A stretch of 64,000 nt of DNA from Kibdelosporangium sp. MJ126-NF4 (GTDB lineage Bacteria > Actinomycetota > Actinomycetes > Mycobacteriales > Pseudonocardiaceae), in NCBI RefSeq assembly GCF_000826545.1, contig NZ_CDME01000010.1, positions 369,019 to 433,018 on the forward strand. Direction: 5' to 3'. Both the position numbers and the translations under genes were made by a program. This document shows positions 9,665 through 17,334 of this stretch, one piece after another. The notes under the pieces were generated by a model that saw nothing but the letters and a program-made list of their open reading frames with translations, made no database searches and was not told the DNA's origin. The first letter of the stretch is position 1; each line of letters starts with the position of its first letter.

Positions 9665-9695
9665 TGAAGAACCACACGAAGTGACTTTGAAGAAC
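9665..9695 (+). promoter_or_regulatory. Candidate SARP operator: direct repeats with about 11 bp period
   Basis: TGAAGAAC occurs at 9665-9672 and again at 9688-9695, with CGAAGTG between them. The GAAG cores therefore start at 9666, 9678 and 9689, spaced 12 and 11 bp. SARPs bind heptamer repeats at one-helical-turn spacing, and the site lies in the 253-bp divergent region between the SARP gene and the 9832 operon. A second symmetric element, GGTTCGAACC, lies near 9755. Binding is inferred. Confidence 0.45.
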
Positions 9696-9831
9696 TCCAG
9701 TGCCCCGGTATGAGAAACACACACCGCCACGGGGCAAGAGGCGCTCTTCAGACCGGTTCGAACCGGCCGCCCTAGCGTGGGCCGAGTCCGCGGTTCAGGG
9801 ATTTCCCCAGCACTGTGCGAGGTGAGAATCC

Positions 9832-11094
9832 ATGCGCGACGCGGTCATCGACCGGCCGCGAGTCCCGGCTCCCAGCATTGTCGGCAACGTTCCCGGCGGC
9901 GGGATCCGGGCGGCGATCCTGCACGACCTGGGCACGGCCCTGTTCGACTCACTGCCCCGCAGCGACCAGCGTGGCACCGGGATGGACTACTTGCGCGGGT
10001 TGCTGACCACCCCGGGACGCAAGTCCATTCGCAACATGGCCAGCCTGGTCGAGCGTCCCGCTGCCGACCAGAGCCTGCACCACTTCATCAACTCGTCCAC
10101 ATGGGACTGGGACGCGCTGCGCCGCGCGCTCGCGCACTACCTCGATCATCGGGCGTCGCTGCCCGCGTGGGTGGTGCGGCCGATGGTGATCCCCAAGAGC
10201 GGACCGCACTCCGTCGGCGTCGACCGGAGGTTCTCGGTGTCCAGGGGACACGCGGTGAACGCGCAGCAGGCGGTCGGTGTGTGGGGCGCCTCGACCGAGT
10301 TGAGCGGGCCGGTGAACTGGCGGCTGCGGCTGTCGGCGGCGTGGCTGGAGGACGAGTCCCGGCGCAACCAGGCCGCCATTCCCGACGACGTGCGAGGCCC
10401 GGAAACACTGGCCGAGTGCGCGGTCCGGGCGTGCCTGCGCACCGCGCGGGGCTGGGACCTGCCGGTCCGTCCGGTGGTGGCCGACGTTCCCGGAGCCGAT
10501 CCGATCACGGTCGTGCGCGGCCTGCGTGCCGCGGGCCTGCCGATGCTCGTGCGAGTCGGCCAGGACATGCCGCTGACCGTCTGCGACCCCGCGCTGTCCG
10601 GTCACACCGCCGCCGCGGTGTCCGCGGGCCGGATCGTGGCCGCGGCCAGGGACCTGCGCCGACCAGTGACGTTGCCGTGCCTCGGCACAGGCGGGATCAC
10701 CGAACTGCCACGCACCGTGCTGGCCGCGGCGGTGCGTGTCCGGATGTCCGCCAGCCTGCGCAAGACCGGCAGGGCAGGCCGATACGGCGAACTGCTGCTG
10801 CTCGCCGAGGGCGGCGACGGCCCCGGCCGCCCGGAACGGCTGTGGCTCACCGACATGGTGTCCACGAACCCGGCGGCCCTGCTGCGGCTGACCGGGCTGA
10901 CCCGCCGGGTCGACAGGGACTTCACCGAACTCGCCGAACCGGCCGGGATCCGCGACTTCGCCGGTCGCTCCTTCCGCGGCTGGCACCGGCACATCACGCT
11001 CGCGTCGGCCGCGCATTCCGTTGGCGCGCTGGCTGGTCTGGTCGAGCGGCACGGACGTTACGGGAAAGGAGACCGGGCATGGTCGCTGTGGTGA
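9832..11094 (+). CDS. IS701-like transposase-fold protein, probably catalytically inactive regulator
   Basis: The 420 residues follow the IS701/DDE_5 transposase layout: GRKSIRNMASLVE (62-74), SLHHFINSSTWDWDAL (81-96), VIPKSGPHSVGV (119-130), VNWRLRLSAAWLED and PVVADVPGADP. In active family members the segment before IPKSG carries the first catalytic Asp pair. Here it reads VVRPMVIPK, so those acidic residues are replaced by Arg-Pro at 116-117. Asp218 of the second motif remains. The gene is the first of an apparent operon with the SDR (16 bp overlap), its promoter faces the SARP gene, and no terminal inverted repeats were noticed. I infer a domesticated DNA-binding protein rather than a mobile element. 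Confidence 0.7.
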   Translation: MRDAVIDRPRVPAPSIVGNVPGGGIRAAILHDLGTALFDSLPRSDQRGTGMDYLRGLLTTPGRKSIRNMASLVERPAADQSLHHFINSSTWDWDALRRALAHYLDHRASLPAWVVRPMVIPKSGPHSVGVDRRFSVSRGHAVNAQQAVGVWGASTELSGPVNWRLRLSAAWLEDESRRNQAAIPDDVRGPETLAECAVRACLRTARGWDLPVRPVVADVPGADPITVVRGLRAAGLPMLVRVGQDMPLTVCDPALSGHTAAAVSAGRIVAAARDLRRPVTLPCLGTGGITELPRTVLAAAVRVRMSASLRKTGRAGRYGELLLLAEGGDGPGRPERLWLTDMVSTNPAALLRLTGLTRRVDRDFTELAEPAGIRDFAGRSFRGWHRHITLASAAHSVGALAGLVERHGRYGKGDRAWSLW

Positions 11095-11840
11095 CCGGGG
11101 CCGCTGGCGGAATCGGACTGTCGGTGGCCAGGGTACTGGCCGAGGCAGGCCACGAGATCGCCGCCGTGGACCGCAGGGAGAACGAACTCGCCGACGCCGT
11201 GGACAAACTGACCGCCGACGGACTCTCAGTGACGGGCTTCCAGGCGGACCTGACCGCCAGCGGCCGCGCGGAGTCCGTTGTGGACGAGATCGAGCGCGGC
11301 CTTGGCCCCGTTGACGCACTGGTCAACGCGGCGGGAGTGCTGCGCACCGGCGACACGCGGCACTGCGCCGACGAGGACTGGGACGCGATGTTCGCGGTCA
11401 ACGCGGCCGGAGTGTTCCGGATGTGCCGTGCCGTGGTCAACCGGATGGTGCCGCGCGGTCGCGGGGTGATCGTCACGGTGGCGTCCAACGCCGCTGGGAC
11501 ACCGCGCTCGGGGATGTCCGGCTATGCCGCGTCGAAGGCCGCGGCGGCGATGCTCACCAAGAGCCTCGGGCTTGAGGTGGCCCAGTACGGCATCCGGTGC
11601 AACGTCGTGGCTCCCGGGTCGACCGACACCGAGATGCTGCGGTCCATGTGGCGTGACGAGTCAGGGCCGCGGGCCACGCTCAACGGCGATCCCGCGACCT
11701 ACCGGCTCGGCATCCCGCTCGGCAAGCTGGCCCAACCGTCCGATGTGGCCGAGGCGGTGGCGTTCCTGCTGTCGGAGAAGGCCGGTCACATCACGATGGC
11801 GACCCTCACCGTGGACGGCGGCGCCACGCTGGGCGTCTGA
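11079..11840 (+). CDS. Short-chain dehydrogenase, EntA/DHHA-dehydrogenase type
   Basis: This 253-residue classical SDR has TGAAGGIG at 6-13, NAAG at 83-86, Ser136, Tyr149 and Lys153 (SGYAASK). It resembles 2,3-dihydro-2,3-dihydroxybenzoate dehydrogenases. In clusters with PhzD/PhzE-like enzymes such an SDR aromatises DHHA to 3-hydroxyanthranilate, which is the proposed role here. The ATG at 11079 follows AAAGGAGA and overlaps the upstream gene by 16 bp. The alternative is a sugar or tailoring ketoreductase. Confidence 0.78.
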   Translation: MVAVVTGAAGGIGLSVARVLAEAGHEIAAVDRRENELADAVDKLTADGLSVTGFQADLTASGRAESVVDEIERGLGPVDALVNAAGVLRTGDTRHCADEDWDAMFAVNAAGVFRMCRAVVNRMVPRGRGVIVTVASNAAGTPRSGMSGYAASKAAAAMLTKSLGLEVAQYGIRCNVVAPGSTDTEMLRSMWRDESGPRATLNGDPATYRLGIPLGKLAQPSDVAEAVAFLLSEKAGHITMATLTVDGGATLGV

Positions 11841-11867
11841 GTTCCCGACTGGAGAAAGGACTTTCCT

Positions 11868-12602
11868 GTGGCGACGAGGACACCGCCGGGGATCTACCAC
11901 CGCGCCGAGCTGTACGACGTGATCTACCGGGGCCGTGGCAAGGACTACCACGGCGACGCACGCGAACTGGTCAAGATCGTCAAGGAACACAACGACACCG
12001 CGTCGTCCCTTTTGGACGTCGCATGCGGCACCGGAAAACACCTGCGCCACTTCGCCGAGGAGTTCGAGCACGTTGCCGGGATCGACCTGGCCGAGGACAT
12101 GGTCCGGATCGCCGCGCGCGCCCTTCCCGGTGTCCCGGTGCACCACGGCGACATGGCCGACTTCGACCTCGGTACCCGGTTCGACGCGATCACGTGCATG
12201 TTCAGCTCGATCGGCTACCTGCCAGGAGTGTCCGAACTGGACTCGGCGCTGCGCTCCTTCGCCAGGCACCTCAACCCCGGCGGGGTGGTCGTGGTCGAGC
12301 CGTGGTGGTTTCCGGAGAAGGCGATCTCGGGACATGTCGTGAGCGACCTCGTGACCGAGGGCGACCACACGGTGTCCCGGATCTCGCACGCGGTACTCGC
12401 GGACAACGCGCACCGGATGGAGGTGCACTACGTCGTGGCCACGGCAGGCCAGGGAATCGAGCACTTCACCGACACGCATGTGCTGGCGCTGTTCACCCGT
12501 GCACAGTACGAGCACGCCTTCACCTCGGCTGGTCTGGCTGTGGAGTACCTGACCTGGGACAAACCGGGCCCGGGGCTGTTCGTCGGAACGAAGGCACGCT
12601 GA
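11868..12602 (+). CDS. dTDP-3-amino-sugar N,N-dimethyltransferase (DesVI/TylM1-like)
   Basis: This 244-residue SAM-dependent methyltransferase has LLDVACGTGKHL near residue 46. It also carries long stretches typical of DesVI/TylM1, notably YDVIYRGRGKDY, ITCMFSSIGYL, VVVEPWWFPE and HRMEVHYVVA. These enzymes dimethylate the 3-amino group of a dTDP-3-amino-3,6-dideoxyhexose. A GTG start lies 8 bp after GGAGAAAGGA. The stop overlaps the ATG of the epimerase gene, so it is coupled to sugar genes. This is one of the most specific functional assignments in the window. Confidence 0.92.
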   Translation: MATRTPPGIYHRAELYDVIYRGRGKDYHGDARELVKIVKEHNDTASSLLDVACGTGKHLRHFAEEFEHVAGIDLAEDMVRIAARALPGVPVHHGDMADFDLGTRFDAITCMFSSIGYLPGVSELDSALRSFARHLNPGGVVVVEPWWFPEKAISGHVVSDLVTEGDHTVSRISHAVLADNAHRMEVHYVVATAGQGIEHFTDTHVLALFTRAQYEHAFTSAGLAVEYLTWDKPGPGLFVGTKAR

Positions 12603-13222
12603 TGGAATCCCAGCCGTTGCGTGTGGACGGTGCGTTCGTGTTCACGCCGCCGGTCTACCGCGACGATCGGGGTTTCATCCTGGCTCCGTTCCAGGAGGGC
12701 CCGTTCGTCGACCAGATCGGCTACCCGCTGTTCCCCCTGGCGCAGACGTGCTTCAGCAGGTCTCGCCGCGGGGTGGTGCGCGGTGTGCACTACACCGCGA
12801 CCCCGCCCGGCATGGCCAAGTTCGTCTACTGTGCCCACGGCGAGATCCTGGACGTGCTGGTGGACCTGCGAGTCGGGTCGCCGACGTACGGAGCGTGGGA
12901 CAGCATCGTCCTCGACCAGAGCGACTTCCGCGCGGTGTATGTGCCGGTCGGCGTCGGACACGCGTTCGTGTCACTGGCCGACGACAGCGTGATGCACTAC
13001 ATGCTGTCAACAGGCTACTCCACGGACACCGAACTGGCGATCTCCCCGACGGACCCGGACCTCGGCCTGCCACTGGTCATCGACGCCGACCCGATCCTGT
13101 CCGAACGGGACGCCAAAGCGCCGACACTGGCCGAGGCGCAGCGGGCGGGACTGCTGCCACACTACGACAGATGCCTGGAGATCGAAGCCAAGTTCGGCCA
13201 TCCGGGCGTGCGGGAGGCGTGA
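12602..13222 (+). CDS. dTDP-4-keto-6-deoxyhexose 3,5- or 5-epimerase
   Basis: This 206-residue RmlC-cupin epimerase has RGVVRGVHYTATPPGMAKFVYC (catalytic His in GVHYT) and VYVPVGVGHAFVSL. In vancosamine-type pathways the homologue EvaD inverts C5 and yields the L-sugar. It is joined by 1-4 bp overlaps to the N,N-dimethyltransferase upstream and the ketoreductase downstream. The ATG at 12602 is favoured by coupling and by family length. Whether it epimerises C3, C5 or both cannot be read from the sequence. Confidence 0.9.
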   Translation: MESQPLRVDGAFVFTPPVYRDDRGFILAPFQEGPFVDQIGYPLFPLAQTCFSRSRRGVVRGVHYTATPPGMAKFVYCAHGEILDVLVDLRVGSPTYGAWDSIVLDQSDFRAVYVPVGVGHAFVSLADDSVMHYMLSTGYSTDTELAISPTDPDLGLPLVIDADPILSERDAKAPTLAEAQRAGLLPHYDRCLEIEAKFGHPGVREA

Positions 13223-14136
13223 TGCGGGTAGCGGTGCTCGGCGGCACGGGCTGGGTCGGCAGGCAGGCGTGCGCCGCGTTCACCCGTGGCGGCGCGGACG
13301 TCGTCGCCGTTGCCCGGCACCAGCCCGCGGACCTGCCGTATCCGTTCCACCGGCTCGACCTGGCCGACGCGACCCCCGACGACATCACCGCACTGGTGTC
13401 GCGTGACCAGGTGGACGTCGTGGTCAACGCGACCGACGCGGCCAACGCCAACGACGGCTTCCACGGCACGCCCGAGCATCTGGCCCGGGTCAACGTGGAC
13501 GCCGTGCACACCGTCCTCGACGCGCTCGCCGCCGTCCCCTGGCGGCCCAGGCTGGTCCACCTGGGCACGATCCACGAGTACGGCCCCATCACCGAGGGTA
13601 CCGCTGTCGACGAGACCGCACGACCGGATCCGACGAACGTCTACACCCGCACCAAACTCGACGGCTCGGTCGCGGTGCTGGACGCCGCACGCGAGGGCAA
13701 GGTCAACGGAGTGGTCCTGCGGATCACCCAGATCCTCGGGCCACGACCGTCTCCGGCCACGTTCCCAGGCAAACTGCTGGCGTCGCTGCGTGCGGCAACT
13801 CTCGACGAGCCCGCGTCGATACGGATCGCGCACGCCGCGCGTGACTTCGTCGACGTGCGGGACGTGGCCGACGCGGTGCTGCTCGCGGCGGGCAAACCGT
13901 TGTCCGGCAAGGTGATCAACATCGGCAGCGGGGTGGCCGTGTCGATCCGTGACCTGGTCGGGCAGTTCACCATTACAGCGGGGCTCCCGGACCATGCGGT
14001 GCGGGAGGACCCCAGCCCGGTGTCCAGTCTCGGTGCTGACTGGATGCTCGCCGACATCCGGCTGGCCGAGCGCCTGCTCGGCTGGCGCCCGCGGTTCACG
14101 CTGCGGGATTCGCTGCGAGCCATGTGGGAGAGCTGA
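13222..14136 (+). CDS. NAD(P)-dependent dTDP-hexose 4-ketoreductase (EvaE/TylD/UrdR-like)
   Basis: This 304-residue extended SDR has GGTGWVG at the N-terminus and a modified active site (THE-type: LGTIHEYG, and YTRTKLDG with the Tyr and Lys). The segment VLRITQILGPRPSP follows. Such reductases set the C4 hydroxyl as the last step before glycosyl transfer. It overlaps the epimerase stop (TGATG) and precedes the MpaB-like gene by 2 bp, so it sits in the main operon. Confidence 0.86.
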   Translation: MRVAVLGGTGWVGRQACAAFTRGGADVVAVARHQPADLPYPFHRLDLADATPDDITALVSRDQVDVVVNATDAANANDGFHGTPEHLARVNVDAVHTVLDALAAVPWRPRLVHLGTIHEYGPITEGTAVDETARPDPTNVYTRTKLDGSVAVLDAAREGKVNGVVLRITQILGPRPSPATFPGKLLASLRAATLDEPASIRIAHAARDFVDVRDVADAVLLAAGKPLSGKVINIGSGVAVSIRDLVGQFTITAGLPDHAVREDPSPVSSLGADWMLADIRLAERLLGWRPRFTLRDSLRAMWES

Positions 14137-14138
14137 CT

Positions 14139-15071
14139 ATGGGTGCCGAACAGCGATACGCCCGTCGTCGCGCGATCGAGGCGATGGACGTGCACGAGTC
14201 CTGCAGCGACATCTGGCTGCAGGACATGGCCTACGAGTTCCCGTGGGAGTGGCAGGTGGCGGGCAGCGTCGCCTTCTACGCCAGCTTCGCGCCGGTCCGG
14301 CTGGCCGAACTGCTGGTACGGACCCGTGAGCTGACTGAGAACACGGAGAAAAGGCTGGAGGACACGTCCATCCTGATGTGGGAGACCTTCCGGCACGGGG
14401 TGCGTGGGCCGGAAGGAAAAGCGGCGGTGAGACAGCTCAACCGGATCCACCGCAACGCCGTCCGGCACATCAGCGACGAGCACAGGACATGGGAGATCAC
14501 CGGGGAGGACTACCTGTTCGTGCTCGCGACCACGTTCCTGACCACGATCCGCGTGGCGCAGCGCATCACGTGGCGTCCGTTGATCGACCAGGAGCGGACC
14601 GGCGCGTACCTGCACTTCCGTGAGATCGGCGAAGTCATGGGACTCAAGGACATCCCACGGACCTACGCGGACATGGCCAGGTTCCACGACGACTACGCGG
14701 CCCGGCACATCCGGTACTCGCCGGAAGCCCGACGGCTCTACCTGGCCACCAGGGACATGATCGTGGACGTGCTGACGATGTGGCTGCCCGAGCGGTCACC
14801 GGCGTGGTTCGCTGGCCTGATGCGGCGGATCGCCGTCAGCGTCCTGCCCGCGATCGTGCCCAAGGTGTTGCGTACGGCGTTCGGCATGCGCGATCCGTCG
14901 CCGTTGCTCTCAGTGGCCGTGGGGGCCGCGATGCGGGTGCGCGGCGCTGTTGTACGCCGGATGTCGCCACGGACCGAACCGGCCATCCCGGACCGGTTCC
15001 CGACTGAGGAGTTCCCGGACGGCGACTACCGGATCGACCAGATCGGCCCGACGCACACGGTGCGCCGCTGA
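14139..15071 (+). CDS. MpaB-like/DUF2236 oxygenase (rubber-oxygenase-type heme domain)
   Basis: This 310-residue protein shows the DUF2236 pattern: a basic HRNAVRHISDEHRTW helix, EDYLFVLATTFLTTIRVA, LHFREIGEVMGL and IPRTYADMARFHDDY. The family includes latex-clearing heme protein Lcp and MpaB, which cleaves the farnesyl side chain during mycophenolic-acid synthesis. With a prenyl diphosphate synthase and a UbiA prenyltransferase in the same cluster, oxidative cleavage or oxidation of an isoprenoid chain is plausible. The preferred ATG at 14139 has GGGAGAG upstream; a GTG at 14124 is in frame. The gene ends 1 bp from a convergent LysE gene. Confidence 0.75.
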   Translation: MGAEQRYARRRAIEAMDVHESCSDIWLQDMAYEFPWEWQVAGSVAFYASFAPVRLAELLVRTRELTENTEKRLEDTSILMWETFRHGVRGPEGKAAVRQLNRIHRNAVRHISDEHRTWEITGEDYLFVLATTFLTTIRVAQRITWRPLIDQERTGAYLHFREIGEVMGLKDIPRTYADMARFHDDYAARHIRYSPEARRLYLATRDMIVDVLTMWLPERSPAWFAGLMRRIAVSVLPAIVPKVLRTAFGMRDPSPLLSVAVGAAMRVRGAVVRRMSPRTEPAIPDRFPTEEFPDGDYRIDQIGPTHTVRR

Positions 15072-15072
15072 C

Positions 15073-15711
15073 TCAGTCTCGGACCAGGGCCAAGCGGGTG
15101 GCCAGGCCCGCGAAAACGGTTCCGCTGAAGTAGTCGAGTGCCCGCAGGACGCGTCGGCTGCGACCGAGCAGATGACCGATCCTGCCTGCCAGCAGACCGA
15201 CGGCGCCGTCGATGGCCAGATCGACGACGATCAGGGTGACACCGAGAATCAGGAACTGAAGACCGACCGCACCCAGGTCCGGCCGGACGAACTGCGGCAG
15301 GAACGCGATGGAGAAGACAATGACCTTGGGGTTGAGCAGGTTCGTGACGACGGCCTGCCGGAATGTCCGCCAATGTCCGGTTGGGGCGGGGGTGTCGCCC
15401 TCCTGCGGAGTCAGCAGTGACCCGTTCCGGGCGGTGAACGCCTTGAAGGCGAGGTAGAGCAAGTAGGCCGCGCCGATCCACCGCATCGCGTCGTAAAGCA
15501 GTGGTAACGCTGCGAACATGGCCGAGAGACCGAGCACAGCGGCAGCGGTGTGGACGGCGAGTCCCACTGCGACGCCCAGTGCGGCCATGAAGCCGGTCAT
15601 CGGGCCGCCTCGCACGCCCACTGCCACAATGAAAATCATGTCCGGGCCCGGCGTGATCACCAGGATCGCCGCGGTCACGAGGAACGTCAGGTAGAGCGTC
15701 GGGTCGATCAT
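15073..15711 (-). CDS. LysE/RhtB-family amino-acid or metabolite exporter
   Basis: This 212-residue membrane protein has about six hydrophobic segments and the LysE/RhtB signature TPGPDMIFIVAVGVRGG near residues 20-35 and NLLNPKVIVFSIAFLPQF in the middle. It exports small molecules such as amino acids across the cytoplasmic membrane. It is transcribed opposite to the biosynthetic operon with a 1-bp gap. It could export an intermediate or simply be a neighbour. Confidence 0.9.
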   Translation of the reverse strand: MIDPTLYLTFLVTAAILVITPGPDMIFIVAVGVRGGPMTGFMAALGVAVGLAVHTAAAVLGLSAMFAALPLLYDAMRWIGAAYLLYLAFKAFTARNGSLLTPQEGDTPAPTGHWRTFRQAVVTNLLNPKVIVFSIAFLPQFVRPDLGAVGLQFLILGVTLIVVDLAIDGAVGLLAGRIGHLLGRSRRVLRALDYFSGTVFAGLATRLALVRD

Positions 15712-15790
15712 GGCGGGACTCTAGCGCGCGAGTACATATCGGTGCCACGAAACGGGATACGCACCATGCACACCACGAGCCGCCAGCCTC

Positions 15791-15833
15791 GACACGCGAG
15801 AGCTCCCCGGTACCAACGGGGGTCTCGCGTGTC
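15791..15833 (-). terminator. Stem-loop terminator candidate downstream of the small secreted protein gene
   Basis: GACACGCGAGA (15791-15801) pairs perfectly with TCTCGCGTGTC (15823-15833). An inner CCCCG/CGGGG helix adds to the stem. It lies after the minus-strand gene ending at 15895 and before the LysE start region. Confidence 0.6.
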
Positions 15834-15894
15834 TCGGCAAGTGTCAGTCACATGTCACTCGTCGCATGACTCGACGAAGCAGCGATGAGCACGG

Positions 15895-16203
15895 TCACGT
15901 GGGCTCATAGTAAAGAACGAACCATTCGTAACCGGCGTGGTCGATGAAAGGCTCGCAGTCGATGGCGCTTGCCCACCCTCTTTTCATGTACTCACGTCCT
16001 TCTTTCAAACAGGATGGGAGATCCCAAAAAGTACCGGGTGCGCGCACCCAAAGAATGCCCACATGATCGGGCGATGCCGACGGGTCCGTACGATGACCAG
16101 CGACGGAGCTGTCCGCTGCCATCGCTGGAGAGCCATGTGCGAAACCCAGGGCAGTAATGCCAAGCACGGTCGACAACGTGACAACAAGTCGGCGCGACTT
16201 CAT
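15895..16203 (-). CDS. Small secreted protein of unknown function
   Basis: This 102-residue protein starts MKSRRLVVTLSTVLGITA, with a signal peptide probably cut after AMA (about residue 29). The mature part has two Cys (DLPSCLKEG and SAIDCEPF) that could form a disulfide, and is rich in Trp, Tyr and Gly. The ATG at 16203 follows GAAAGGAAG; the frame extends further upstream but without a ribosome-binding site. I do not recognise a family. It lies between the LysE exporter and the PhyH gene. Confidence 0.7.
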   Translation of the reverse strand: MKSRRLVVTLSTVLGITALGFAHGSPAMAADSSVAGHRTDPSASPDHVGILWVRAPGTFWDLPSCLKEGREYMKRGWASAIDCEPFIDHAGYEWFVLYYEPT

Positions 16204-16336
16204 ACACGCTTCCTTTCTGAATCTTGGCTGAATTGTCACGTTACCATCGAGATGGTCTGCTGGCCTTGCATTTGCCTTGCATTACTCGGGCATTGCGTCG
16301 CTCGCCGTTCTTACTCTCAAGCGGGACAAAGTTGGA

Positions 16337-17140
16337 TTACTGGTGGTCGGCGACCAATGGGTAGCGGTCGAGGTCGAAACGCTGGCCCGGCTGCACGCCC
16401 AGATCCTCCTCGGCGGTGCCGTAGGACGGGTCGAAGACTGTATCGGCGTCGATGTACACCGTGCCAAGGGAGACGCGGTCGGTGTCGGTCAGGTTCGCAC
16501 CGGCCATGTGCACCACGCGCTCGTGGTGGAACGTCATCCCACCGGCTCGCAGCGGTGCGGTGATCCGCTGCATCCAGGCCAACTCCGGCCGGGTGGCGAA
16601 GATGTCCCAGTCGTCCGGTGTCGGTTCCGGGCCGATGTGTGAACCGGGCACGAAGCTCATGCAGCCACGCTCCACTGGCACGTCGGTCAGCGCGACCCAC
16701 GCGGTCAGCGACGCGCCAGGCCAGCCACGGTCCGCGCCACTCTTCCACGGCCAGTAGGGCGCGTCGATGTGCGGCGGGGTGACGCTGGACTTGTCGTTGG
16801 GCTTGCGGACGATCTCGCTGCGGAACATGCGCAGCTTGGCGCCGGTGAGCTTCTCGGCGATCGCGGTGATCCGGGGGTGCAGCGCGAGACGGCGCAGGGC
16901 CGCGCTCTGCGGGCTCTCCACCCACTCCATCACCGTTCCGTCCACAACGGACTCGTCGACGGACTTGTCCCACGCCATCTTCTCACCGCGGCCAAGCCAG
17001 TCCTTGGCGTCCCGCAGGCACTCGGCGACCTCGTCGTCGGTCAGCACCTTGGGGAAGTGTGCGAACCCGTTCGCCCGGAACGCCGCGACGGCCTCGTCGG
17101 TCAGGTTCTCCGGTGTGGTCAGCTCGGCTGGATTCGACAT
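16337..17140 (-). CDS. PhyH-family Fe(II)/2-oxoglutarate dioxygenase
   Basis: This 267-residue phytanoyl-CoA-dioxygenase-like enzyme has the iron facial triad visible as His124-x-Asp126 (TPPHIDAPYW) and a distal His at about 211 (FHHERVVHMAGAN). A 2-oxoglutarate-binding Arg candidate lies at 222. PERGCMSFVPGSH-type core strands are also present. Family members hydroxylate or epoxidise natural-product scaffolds. The ATG follows GGAGAAAGGA. It is divergent from the glycosyltransferase gene across about 190 bp, which places it in the cluster as a tailoring hydroxylase. The substrate is unknown. Confidence 0.88.
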   Translation of the reverse strand: MSNPAELTTPENLTDEAVAAFRANGFAHFPKVLTDDEVAECLRDAKDWLGRGEKMAWDKSVDESVVDGTVMEWVESPQSAALRRLALHPRITAIAEKLTGAKLRMFRSEIVRKPNDKSSVTPPHIDAPYWPWKSGADRGWPGASLTAWVALTDVPVERGCMSFVPGSHIGPEPTPDDWDIFATRPELAWMQRITAPLRAGGMTFHHERVVHMAGANLTDTDRVSLGTVYIDADTVFDPSYGTAEEDLGVQPGQRFDLDRYPLVADHQ

Positions 17141-17334
17141 CCTGCCCGTCCTTTCTCCATTGTGGACACGGGATGCTTCCCGACCCGATGCTATGGACAG
17201 GCCGAGCGCGCGCGGCCGAAGCCCGGACGGTGTCTGTCAAGTCCGTCCGACGACATGACAGACCAGCGCCGGATCGCTTGGGCCCGCGCGGGCGGGCGAA
17301 CAGACTCCTGGTGGACGAATTCCTAGGAGGCGTG

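Noticed and set aside
9750..9770. A tRNA T-loop (GGTTCGAACC)
   Set aside because: The sequence is a short palindrome without acceptor or anticodon arms around it.
9832..11094. An intact IS701 insertion sequence
   Set aside because: Part of the acidic catalytic signature is lost, the gene overlaps the next biosynthetic gene, and no terminal inverted repeats were noticed.
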